DNA from: Actinomycetes bacterium
Lineage (GTDB): Bacteria; Actinomycetota; Acidimicrobiia; Acidimicrobiales; Palsa-688
Assembly: GCA_021808665.1 (NCBI GenBank)
Contig: JAKBBA010000149.1
Location: 1 to 7,684 of the forward strand
Length of the DNA stretch: 7,684 nucleotides
Direction of reading: 5' to 3'
The translations under genes were made by a program, and so were the position numbers. Below are positions 1 to 5,741 of this stretch, in pieces (the stretch's first letter is position 1; the number at the start of each line of letters is the position of its first letter). Below the pieces are notes generated by a model that saw only the letters and a program-made list of their open reading frames with translations, was not told where the DNA came from and made no database searches.

Positions 1-817
1 TCGCCTTGCCGGCCGGCGTTTGATCGACTTCTTGGTCGGTGATGACTGTCCAGATCATACTGCAGATATCGAGATCGTCGACCGTGCGGGGCGTGTCGAG
101 GACGCGAAGCTCGTCTTGTATTGCGACGCGCCATTGGGCGATCTCGTCCGGCGAGTCCTGGATGCCTATCCAGCCAGCCATGCCGTACCGTGCTATACGT
201 TTGGCGACTCGCCCGGCATCCTTGAGGCCGCTCAAGTACATCGGGGGATACGGCTTCTGCACTGGCTTCGCACCAAAGCCGCTGGCCTCGAAGTCGGCGA
301 ACTCGCCATGGTATTCGAAGACCTCGTTTGTCCAAATACCTTGCAGGATCTCGATGGTTTCACGGACGTGGTGGTGTCGTCGGGCAAAGATGTGACTGGC
401 GCTTGCGGCGGCGAACTCTTCTGGCATCCACCCCGACCCTAAGGCGACGTTGAGGCGCCCGTTGCAAAGATGGTCGATCGTGGCCAGCTCCGCAGCGAGC
501 ACACCAGGTGCCCGATACGGGGTGTCGATGACGCTCATGCCGATCCGGACCTTCGTGGTCTTAGCTGCGAGCCAGGGTATGAGCGGCATACCCTGCAGGA
601 ACTCGCCCCGCGACGATACGGGCAGCGCTCTCGGCAGTTCATGCATCATCCCGAACGCGTACTTCATCTCGGCGCGATCGGACGACTCGGGCACGATGAT
701 GCGGTCAAGGGTCCAGATCGACTCGAAGTTGAGCTCCTCGGCGAGTCGGGTCAGATCGTCGAGTTCCCGGACCGTGACTGCATTGCGGAAGTTCGGCAGG
801 TACAGGGCAAGTTCCAT
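1..817 (-). CDS. Luciferase-like (LLM class) flavin-dependent oxidoreductase, C-terminus cut off by window edge
   Basis: Reading the minus strand from ATG at 817-815 gives 272 codons with no stop before the left edge, so this is the N-terminal part, probably most, of a protein whose family is usually about 280-350 residues. It begins MELALYLPNF, the first beta strand of the TIM barrel. Family features seen: a GMSVIDTPYRAP segment (residues 93-104), AAELATIDHLCNGRL (108-122) and GSGWMPEEF (127-135), then a helix followed by VRETIEILQGIW (151-162). These are typical of bacterial luciferase-like monooxygenases, many of which in actinobacteria use F420 or FMN. The start is supported by a purine-rich GAGGGAG (plus 828-834), 10 nt upstream. 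It follows the SDR gene on the same strand after a 186-bp gap, so it may be the second gene of that operon or have its own promoter. Substrate and cofactor (FMN versus F420) cannot be decided. The family call is firm, the exact role is open. Confidence 0.9.
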   Translation of the reverse strand, partial: MELALYLPNFRNAVTVRELDDLTRLAEELNFESIWTLDRIIVPESSDRAEMKYAFGMMHELPRALPVSSRGEFLQGMPLIPWLAAKTTKVRIGMSVIDTPYRAPGVLAAELATIDHLCNGRLNVALGSGWMPEEFAAASASHIFARRHHHVRETIEILQGIWTNEVFEYHGEFADFEASGFGAKPVQKPYPPMYLSGLKDAGRVAKRIARYGMAGWIGIQDSPDEIAQWRVAIQDELRVLDTPRTVDDLDICSMIWTVITDQEVDQTPAGKA

Positions 818-874
818 TGTCAATGATCTCCCTCTATCATGTGGGTCCAGCGATGGACAATCGATGGTTCCCGA

Positions 875-892
875 CCAGGTCACCTGGCCAGG
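875..892. repeat. Overlapping short palindromes in the SDR-luciferase-like gap
   Basis: CCAGGT (875-880) and ACCTGG (882-887) form a 13-bp inverted repeat around one central base. It overlaps a perfect 10-bp palindrome, CCTGGCCAGG (883-892). The pair lies about 60 bp upstream of the luciferase-like start codon. It could be a regulator site or a weak RNA hairpin between two co-transcribed genes. There is no following T-tract to make it an intrinsic terminator. Short GC-rich palindromes arise often by chance in such DNA, so its function is doubtful. Confidence 0.3.
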
Positions 893-1003
893 GTGGCGTT
901 AACGTCGGGTTTGAGGATCTGGTCGACTCGCTCGCAGCCACGAGGACGAGGTCCGATGAGGCCGTTGCGTCGAGTCATCGAAGCGGGACCGATCAGCACC
1001 GGC

Positions 1004-1798
1004 TTACATCCCCATACCACCGTCTACTGGCAGTCCGGCGCCGTTGACAAACTTGGAGCGGTCCGAAGCGAGGAAGACGACGGCGTCGGCGATGTCCTCG
1101 GCTGTGGCCAGGCGCCCGGACGGTGTCCGGCTGACGACGGCGGTCACGGCTTCCTCGACGGAGGCGAAAAGGCCGAGGCGCGCGACGTCGTTGGCAAGGC
1201 CTATACCCATCTCGTTTGCTACCAAGCCGGGATAGACGCAGTTGACGCGCACGCCGTAGCCGAGTTGTCCGCTTTCCATCGCCGCGACGCGGGTCAACCG
1301 GTCGATAGCCGACTTGCTCGCGGAGTACATCGCTATAGACGGAAAAGCGATGGTGGCCGCCACCGACGCGATGTTGACGACTACCCCGCCGCGGCCGGCC
1401 GCGCCGCCGGGTTGCATAGCGCGAAAGGCGTGCTTGATGCCGAGGGCCGTCCCGACGACGTTGACCTCTATCATTCGCATCGCTTTTGCGGCGTCGAGGT
1501 CGACGATCAGATCCGTGACCTCCAGCCCGGCGTTGTTGACAACTACGTCGAGGCCCCCGAGTTGCTGTATCGTCCCGGCGATCGCGGCCTCCCATGAGGC
1601 GTCGTCGGTGACATCGAGGTGGAGAAACGCGTGACCAGTACCCAACGACGAAGCGACCTTCGAGCCGCGGTCGTCTTGCAAGTCGGCCACGGCAACGTTC
1701 GCGCCGGCGGCGGCCAGGGCGTGTGCCGTAGCCTCTCCCAATCCTTGGGCACCCCCCGTGACAAGGGCGATACGACCTGACAGGTCTGTCGTGATCAT
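1004..1798 (-). CDS. SDR family NAD(P)-dependent oxidoreductase
   Basis: A 264-residue classical short-chain dehydrogenase/reductase, expected to be a soluble cytosolic enzyme that oxidises an alcohol or reduces a ketone. Seen motifs: cofactor-binding TGGAQGLG at residues 14-21, Asp39 at the end of beta-2 (VAVADL, usually favouring NAD over NADP), LDVTD near 62-66, NNAG at 88-91, Asn112, and catalytic Ser145, Tyr158 and Lys162 in the YSASK segment. PG at 190-191 and a VNGAGLPVDGGMGM end complete the fold. The frame is open for 26 more codons upstream, but MITTDLSGR is chosen as the start because AAGGAG (plus 1806-1811) sits 7 nt before it and the protein then starts just before the first Rossmann strand. 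It is divergent from the TetR gene and precedes the luciferase-like gene, so it is probably part of a TetR-controlled catabolic or redox operon. The substrate is unknown. Confidence 0.95.
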   Translation of the reverse strand: MITTDLSGRIALVTGGAQGLGEATAHALAAAGANVAVADLQDDRGSKVASSLGTGHAFLHLDVTDDASWEAAIAGTIQQLGGLDVVVNNAGLEVTDLIVDLDAAKAMRMIEVNVVGTALGIKHAFRAMQPGGAAGRGGVVVNIASVAATIAFPSIAMYSASKSAIDRLTRVAAMESGQLGYGVRVNCVYPGLVANEMGIGLANDVARLGLFASVEEAVTAVVSRTPSGRLATAEDIADAVVFLASDRSKFVNGAGLPVDGGMGM

Positions 1799-1832
1799 GT
1801 TGAGGCTCCTTCGCGGCGACGTGGTAGTAGAT

Positions 1833-1861
1833 ATTCTGCATTGAAGCTTGGCGAGTGTCAA
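1833..1861 (-). promoter_or_regulatory. Probable SigA-type promoter of the SDR operon
   Basis: On the minus strand a perfect -35 TTGACA (plus 1856-1861) is followed after 17 bp by CAGAAT (plus 1833-1838), a 4/6 match to the -10 consensus. Transcription would begin near 1826, giving a leader of about 28 nt that holds the AAGGAG ribosome site of the SDR gene. A second TTGACA lies 22 bp upstream (plus 1878-1883) without a suitable -10. I see no equally good plus-strand promoter for the TetR gene in this gap. Confidence 0.6.
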
Positions 1862-1884
1862 GATTTTCTTGGTCACTTGTCAAG
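1854..1884. promoter_or_regulatory. Candidate TetR operator region overlapping the SDR -35 box
   Basis: CAAGA (1859-1863) and TCTTG (1867-1871) form an inverted repeat around TTT. With one unpaired base the arms extend to AGTGTCAAGA (1854-1863) and TCTTGGTCACT (1867-1877). Immediately beside it is CTTG-T-CAAG (1876-1884). TGTCAAG occurs twice (1856-1862 and 1878-1884), 22 bp apart, about two helical turns. The repeats cover the -35 element of the SDR promoter, so a bound dimer would block RNA polymerase. That the neighbouring TetR protein is the binder is inferred from position only. Confidence 0.45.
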
Positions 1885-1948
1885 CATGTCTTCGGTGGTG
1901 CGCCAGGGGGCGGATAGGCTTGTTGGCGATACACTTCGAGGAGACTTG

Positions 1949-2620
1949 ATGGCAATCACGACCCGAGAGCGACGTAACCCGGTCGACAAACATGATGCGC
2001 GGCGCCGTGCGCTCGCCGAGTCCGCACTTCGGACGCTCGGAGAGCTCGGCTACGCGAAGTTCTCGCTACGTGAAATGGCCAATCACTCGGAGTTCACTCA
2101 TGGAGTGGTGCATTACTACTTCGCCGACAAGCTCGATCTCATCGTCTACTGTGTGCAGCACTACAAGGCCACCTGCATCACCCGCTACGACAGCGTAATC
2201 GACGAGTCGTTTGCCGCTGAAGAACTGCTCCGTGCCTTCGTCGACAAACTAGGTGAGACGATCGAGGACGAAGCGCCGATGCACCGGCTGTGGTACGACC
2301 TGCGCTCTCAGAGCATGTTTGAACCAGGTCTGGCCGATGCAGTGAGCCACATCGACGAATCCCTCGCCGAGATGGTCTGGCGAGTTATGGCCCGATATGG
2401 CGAACTCGCTGGAGCCCAACTCGTCGTTGGCAAGCCGGAGGCCTACGCCATACTCGACGGCATTTTCCAGCAGGCGCTACTCGGGCACCAGCGCGATCCA
2501 CAAGGCGACCACCTCGTCCAGCTCAAACGACAAGTGATGCTGCTAGTACCACTCATGACGATGGGTCTCCAGTCTGGCCTCGCCACGGAGGGCGGCAGCG
2601 CCGATACACCTCCTTTCTAG
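1949..2620 (+). CDS. TetR/AcrR family transcriptional regulator
   Basis: A 223-residue regulator of the usual TetR length (about 190-230). The N-terminus is basic (ITTRERRNPVDKHDARRRA). The helix-turn-helix lies at about residues 38-65: FSLREMANHSEFTHGVVHYY followed by FADKLDL, a clear TetR signature. The rest is the variable helical ligand-binding and dimerisation domain, which does not reveal the inducer. The frame is open further upstream to a TTG at 1841, but the ATG at 1949 is preferred because GAGGAG (1938-1943) lies 5 nt before it and TetR proteins start shortly before helix 1. The gene is divergent from the SDR gene with 150 bp between the starts, the standard layout for a local repressor. 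It most likely represses the SDR and luciferase-like genes and perhaps itself. No terminator is evident right after its stop. Confidence 0.93.
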   Translation: MAITTRERRNPVDKHDARRRALAESALRTLGELGYAKFSLREMANHSEFTHGVVHYYFADKLDLIVYCVQHYKATCITRYDSVIDESFAAEELLRAFVDKLGETIEDEAPMHRLWYDLRSQSMFEPGLADAVSHIDESLAEMVWRVMARYGELAGAQLVVGKPEAYAILDGIFQQALLGHQRDPQGDHLVQLKRQVMLLVPLMTMGLQSGLATEGGSADTPPF

Positions 2621-2788
2621 CCATCGCCAAGAGCCAAGGAACTCACGAAGGTAGTCCAAGCGCCATGCGGTGGACGTGTTGCAGCTCCCGATTGAGTGTG
2701 ACGCGGCGGGCGTGACGAATATTTGGTCTGGGGTCCTCGTCGACGGTCGACCAGTGAGCTCGTTCTCTATGACCGAGGCGTGTCTCGC

Positions 2789-2839
2789 AAACGATTGATA
2801 CTTTATGCCGGCTATGACTGTATAAAGTATCAATCGTTT
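2789..2839. repeat. Perfect 18-bp AT-rich inverted repeat with 15-nt loop
   Basis: AAACGATTGATACTTTAT (2789-2806) is followed after 15 nt by its exact reverse complement ATAAAGTATCAATCGTTT (2822-2839). Thirty-six matched bases in a high-GC genome are very unlikely by chance. The arms are about 72 per cent A/T, unlike the GC-rich stem of an ordinary terminator, and no T-tract follows. Possible roles are a two-half-site operator (repeat centres 33 bp apart, about three helical turns), an RNA stem, or the remnant or recognition site of a mobile element. It lies 65 bp upstream of the small ORF of the helicase operon, which favours a role in its control. Confidence 0.9.
2795..2826 (+). promoter_or_regulatory. 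Tentative promoter embedded in the inverted repeat
   Basis: TTGATA (2795-2800, 5/6 to the -35 consensus) and TATAAA (2821-2826, 5/6 to the -10 consensus) lie in the two arms of the long inverted repeat. The 20-bp spacing is longer than the usual 16-18, so activity would be poor or would need a DNA-distorting activator. Because of the symmetry, a similar weak pair (TTGATA and CATAAA) exists on the minus strand. This is the only -35/-10-like pair I found upstream of the helicase operon. Confidence 0.25.
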
Positions 2840-2886
2840 CCTGGCTGGCTCGGGCGGTGGATGGAGACGCTGTCCGCTAGGCTCGA

Positions 2887-2906
2887 CATGGTATGAAAAG
2901 ACCATG
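2887..2906 (+). repeat. Small inverted repeat spanning the small ORF start codon
   Basis: CATGGT (2887-2892) and ACCATG (2901-2906) pair perfectly over an 8-nt loop, ATGAAAAG. The start codon of the small ORF (2904-2906) would lie in the stem and the only purine-rich, weakly SD-like tract (GAAAAG, 2895-2900) in the loop. This could modulate initiation, or be a short protein-binding palindrome. TATGAA (2892-2897) is also a weak -10-like hexamer, which would place a transcript start close to the ATG and make the mRNA leaderless. Confidence 0.35.
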
Positions 2907-3005
2907 AAAGTGGATAGTGCCGCCCTGCTGAAGAGGGTCGTCGAGGGGTTCGCGAAAGACGACGAAACCGCAGGTCCCCCGGCCCCCCGCCCTAATCTCG
3001 TCTGA
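2904..3005 (+). CDS. Small ORF (33 aa) translationally coupled to the Lhr-like helicase gene
   Basis: An ATG at 2904 opens 33 codons ending in TGA at 3003-3005, and the final A is the first base of the next gene's ATG (TGATG overlap). The peptide starts MKVDSAALLKRVVEGFAKDD, a likely amphipathic helix, and ends in a proline-rich tail. I recognise no family. The 911-residue gene has no Shine-Dalgarno sequence in the roughly 20 bases before its start, which are C-rich, so reinitiation by ribosomes finishing this ORF is a plausible route for its translation. That is the main argument that the ORF is translated. Its own ribosome site is weak (GAAAAG only 3 nt away), and a leaderless start is possible. 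It may be a leader or coupling peptide, or a small functional partner of the helicases. Its function is unknown. Confidence 0.5.
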   Translation: MKVDSAALLKRVVEGFAKDDETAGPPAPRPNLV

Positions 3006-5740
3006 TGGCACGAGCGCGGGAGGCTGGCGATTGGAACCGTGACCTGGCCGCAGCTCGCGCGTCCGAGGCGAAAGTAAAAGCGGCGCTATCGGCGCACCCT
3101 CTCGTGTCGCACCTCGCCGACTTCACATCCGAGATGGACGTGCTCGACTTCGAGTTCCGCTTCGAGGGAGAGCGGGTGCGGGTCGACGTGAAAGAGAAGC
3201 GTTCCGGCTACACCCGCGACTACCGCGAGGTCTGGCCCGAGGTTCCCGAGCCGGAGCTGTTTATCCTCGATGAAACGGCGTTCAAGGCGCTGATGTGGGA
3301 GGAGGGTCTCGGTTACCTTCTCATCCACGACGTGCCACAGGCCCGGTGGCTGGTGATGGGGCCGTGGGAGATAGCGCTCGGCCCGCGCCGGCGATTCCAG
3401 CGCCTCGGCGACAAGGGAAACGGAGAATTCCGCAAAGGGAAGCTCCTGCTCGACTTTCGTACAGCAAGCGCCGCAACTCGCGAGTTATCCATAGACGAGC
3501 TTCTGCGCGTCGTCGGGGAGAGCCGCAGGGCCCGCCGGCAGGTGGAGCCCTTCCATCTGCGAGACCGGCAGATCATCCCTGTCGTGCCAACCCCGCAGCG
3601 TGAGTCGGGGCGCCCGCATGTAGGCCAACAAAGGCCGTCTTTGTCCTCCACAGAACAAGCCGCGCCGGTGGAGGGTGAGTCTGACGGCACGTGGGCAGGA
3701 CTGTCGGCGGAGTTGGTCGCGGCAGTAAGGGACAAATGGGGATGGCCGGCTCCGACAGAGGTTCAGGCGCTGACTTTCCCCCACGTCCTCGACGGGGACA
3801 ACGTATTGGTCGTCGCGCCCACCGCCGGCGGCAAGACCGAGTCGGCTCTGCTCCCCGTGCTCGATCTGCTCCGCTTCGGTGCTTGGGCGCCGCCCTCGGT
3901 CGTCATGATCAGCCCGCTCAAGGCCCTGCTCGACGACCAGCTCATCCGCTACCGGAACGCCGCCTCCCTAACCGGAGCGACGGTCTTCGCCTGGCACGGA
4001 GACGTCGGGCAGGAGCAGCGCCGCGAGTTTCGCGAGCACCCAGCCGACATCCTGCTCACGACACCCGAGAGCCTGGAGCAGCTGCTGGGCCGGCCGGGTG
4101 GCGACGGGGGCGCCCTTTTCGCCGGGATCCGGGCAGTGATCGTCGACGAGGTGCACAGCTTCGCCGGCACGCCGAGAGGAGCGCAGCTTGTGTCTCTGAT
4201 GGAGCGACTCGATCAGCGCGCCAATGCCGACATTCAACGCATCGGGCTCTCGGCGACTGTGGGTGATCCCGCCGCGGTCCTCGAATGGCTGTCAGGAAGC
4301 TCCCTGCGAGAATCGCACATCGTCAAGGCGTTCAAGGCGATGAAGGGCGAGGAGCTGTCGTTTGCGACTTACGAGTCCCTCGACGAGGCAGTGTCTTTGG
4401 TAAAAGAAGTGACGAGTTCGCAGAAGGCCATCGTCTTCGCTCCCTCACGACGTCGCGCTGAAGAGTTGGCGCACCATCTCGGCGTAGCCGTCCATCACTC
4501 CTCCATCTCAGCTGAGGGGAGGGCTGGCGCTGTCCGAGCGCTGAAGGATGGATCGTCGGGTTGCGTGGTCGCCACCGCCAGCCTCGAGATGGGCGTCGAC
4601 ATCGGCGACATCGACCTGGCCGTCAACGACGGCGCGCCCTCCGGGCCCGCAAGCTACTTGCAGAGGCTCGGCCGCGCAGGCAGGCGAACAGGCAACCGCC
4701 GCATGCTTGTGACCGTTGGCGACCCTGACTCTATTCTGCTCGCCCTTGCCGTCGTGGCGCGAGCCCGGCGAGGGGATCTGGACGACGTCGCTCCGGGGCG
4801 AGGAGCGCGGCTCGTCATTGGTCAACAACTGCTGTCACTGATCTTCGAACAGACCACGCTCAAGAGGGCCGACGTCCGGGAGTTCCTTTGTTGGAGCCCG
4901 ACCTTCCGTCGCATCGAAGACGACATCGAGCAGACGATCGACCACCTGATCGGCGCCGGATGGCTCGTCGTCGCAGGGGGATACCTGGTCGCCGGGCCCG
5001 AAGCGCACGCCCGGTTTGGGGGAGCCAGTTTCGTCCGACTGCTCGCCACTTTCGATGGTACCTCGGGCGCTCTGGTCGTCGATCGCGCCGGTACGAGGCT
5101 CGGTTCACTCGACTGGAACCAGGTCGCCGACGACGCGGGGCAGCCGCGCCCTAGGCCAGTTGTACTCGGAGCAAAGCCGTGGCTTCCCGTTTCGATCGAC
5201 CGGGCGGCGGGGACGGTCACGGTAGTGCCGGCGGAGGAAGGCAAGGCCCCGAGCTGGCGCGGCCCGTCCATCGACGTCTCCCGCAAGACATGGGAGGCGG
5301 CACGCGAAATTCTGACCTCGACCGAGGTTCCGGCCGGATCTGATCGGCGGGCAGGGGAATGGCTGGAGGGGTTGCGGAGGAGGTGGGCTCCGAGGCTGGC
5401 CTCACCGGTCCGGCCCACTGCGGAAGGGACTACCGTCGACTCTTTCGGTGGCGTAGCCGTCCATCAGGCTCTGCTGCGGGCGCTCGCAGTGCAGGGTTCG
5501 GCCGACGGGCCGAGCTGTTTTTTGTCAACAACCCCTAAGGCGGCAGCGGAGCTCGCTGCAGGCGCTCTCGGCACATGGAACCAGACGATACACGCAGAAG
5601 CGGAATACCAAGCAGACCAGCTTTCCATTCGCCACAAGGAACTGTGCGCACCAGCCGTACTTCTTTCGGAAGCGCAGGAATATCACGTTGACCGAGAGGG
5701 ACTGCGAGCGGTGCTGAAACTGATTACCGGCCGATCCTGA
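3005..5740 (+). CDS. Lhr-type DExH SF2 helicase with N-terminal PD-(D/E)XK-like domain
   Basis: A 911-residue predicted ATP-dependent DNA helicase or nuclease. Residues about 15-120 look like a PD-(D/E)XK fold: Glu21 in a first helix, acidic residues Asp45/Asp48, then the strand VRVDVKEK with D61-x-K63 as the candidate catalytic pair. A charged, Pro/Gln/Ser-rich linker (about 175-230) follows. The SF2 motifs are complete: Gln254, motif I APTAGGKT (271-278), Ia SPLKALLDDQ (303-312), Ib TTPES (352-356), II DEVH (381-384), III SAT (416-418), IV IVFAPSR (476-482), V near 522-541 and VI QRLGRAGR (553-560). After about 600, the winged-helix-like and barrel-like region (GWLVVAGGYLVAGPEAHARF, then PSWRGPSIDVS) resembles the Lhr core, without the long C-terminal extension of full-length Lhr. 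ATG 3005 is the first possible start: an in-frame TAA lies 10 nt upstream. It overlaps the small ORF and is followed after 1 nt by the NERD-UvrD gene, so all are probably one transcript. Helicase call firm, nuclease call moderate. Confidence 0.92.
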   Translation: MARAREAGDWNRDLAAARASEAKVKAALSAHPLVSHLADFTSEMDVLDFEFRFEGERVRVDVKEKRSGYTRDYREVWPEVPEPELFILDETAFKALMWEEGLGYLLIHDVPQARWLVMGPWEIALGPRRRFQRLGDKGNGEFRKGKLLLDFRTASAATRELSIDELLRVVGESRRARRQVEPFHLRDRQIIPVVPTPQRESGRPHVGQQRPSLSSTEQAAPVEGESDGTWAGLSAELVAAVRDKWGWPAPTEVQALTFPHVLDGDNVLVVAPTAGGKTESALLPVLDLLRFGAWAPPSVVMISPLKALLDDQLIRYRNAASLTGATVFAWHGDVGQEQRREFREHPADILLTTPESLEQLLGRPGGDGGALFAGIRAVIVDEVHSFAGTPRGAQLVSLMERLDQRANADIQRIGLSATVGDPAAVLEWLSGSSLRESHIVKAFKAMKGEELSFATYESLDEAVSLVKEVTSSQKAIVFAPSRRRAEELAHHLGVAVHHSSISAEGRAGAVRALKDGSSGCVVATASLEMGVDIGDIDLAVNDGAPSGPASYLQRLGRAGRRTGNRRMLVTVGDPDSILLALAVVARARRGDLDDVAPGRGARLVIGQQLLSLIFEQTTLKRADVREFLCWSPTFRRIEDDIEQTIDHLIGAGWLVVAGGYLVAGPEAHARFGGASFVRLLATFDGTSGALVVDRAGTRLGSLDWNQVADDAGQPRPRPVVLGAKPWLPVSIDRAAGTVTVVPAEEGKAPSWRGPSIDVSRKTWEAAREILTSTEVPAGSDRRAGEWLEGLRRRWAPRLASPVRPTAEGTTVDSFGGVAVHQALLRALAVQGSADGPSCFLSTTPKAAAELAAGALGTWNQTIHAEAEYQADQLSIRHKELCAPAVLLSEAQEYHVDREGLRAVLKLITGRS

Positions 5741-5741
5741 T

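Larger units (their letters stand above)
2621..2903. other. Intergenic stretch between the metabolic locus and the helicase operon
   Basis: No convincing gene is seen on either strand. A 42-codon frame starting with GTG (2670-2798) has no ribosome site at a workable distance and ends inside the inverted repeat. A 120-codon minus-strand frame (2543-2905) has no recognisable motif and runs into the TetR coding end. Base composition falls towards A/T around 2789-2839, where the long inverted repeat lies. The stretch must hold the promoter for the helicase unit and may be the boundary between two gene blocks of different origin. Confidence 0.6.

Noticed and set aside
20..902. Open plus-strand frames at the left end (20-442, 470-826, 450-902)
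   Set aside because: They lie opposite the luciferase-like gene, whose minus-strand product shows clear family motifs. The plus-strand products show none.
839..1955. Long frames over the SDR region (839-1597 plus, 993-1955 minus)
   Set aside because: They are alternative frames of the SDR gene, rich in Arg and without motifs. The SDR frame has the full set of catalytic residues.
2670..2798. 42-codon frame with GTG start in the intergenic region
   Set aside because: The nearest GAAGG (2647-2651) is 18 nt from the start, too far for a ribosome site. No family is recognisable, and the stop falls within the inverted repeat.
2789..2839. Long inverted repeat as an ordinary intrinsic terminator of the TetR gene
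   Set aside because: The stem is AT-rich, the loop is long, no T-tract follows, and it lies about 170 bp past the TetR stop and closer to the next operon. Termination is not excluded but is not the best reading.
3485..3487. TTA leucine codon in the Lhr-like gene as a bldA-type control point
   Set aside because: This would matter only in Streptomyces-like hosts, and the genus is unknown.
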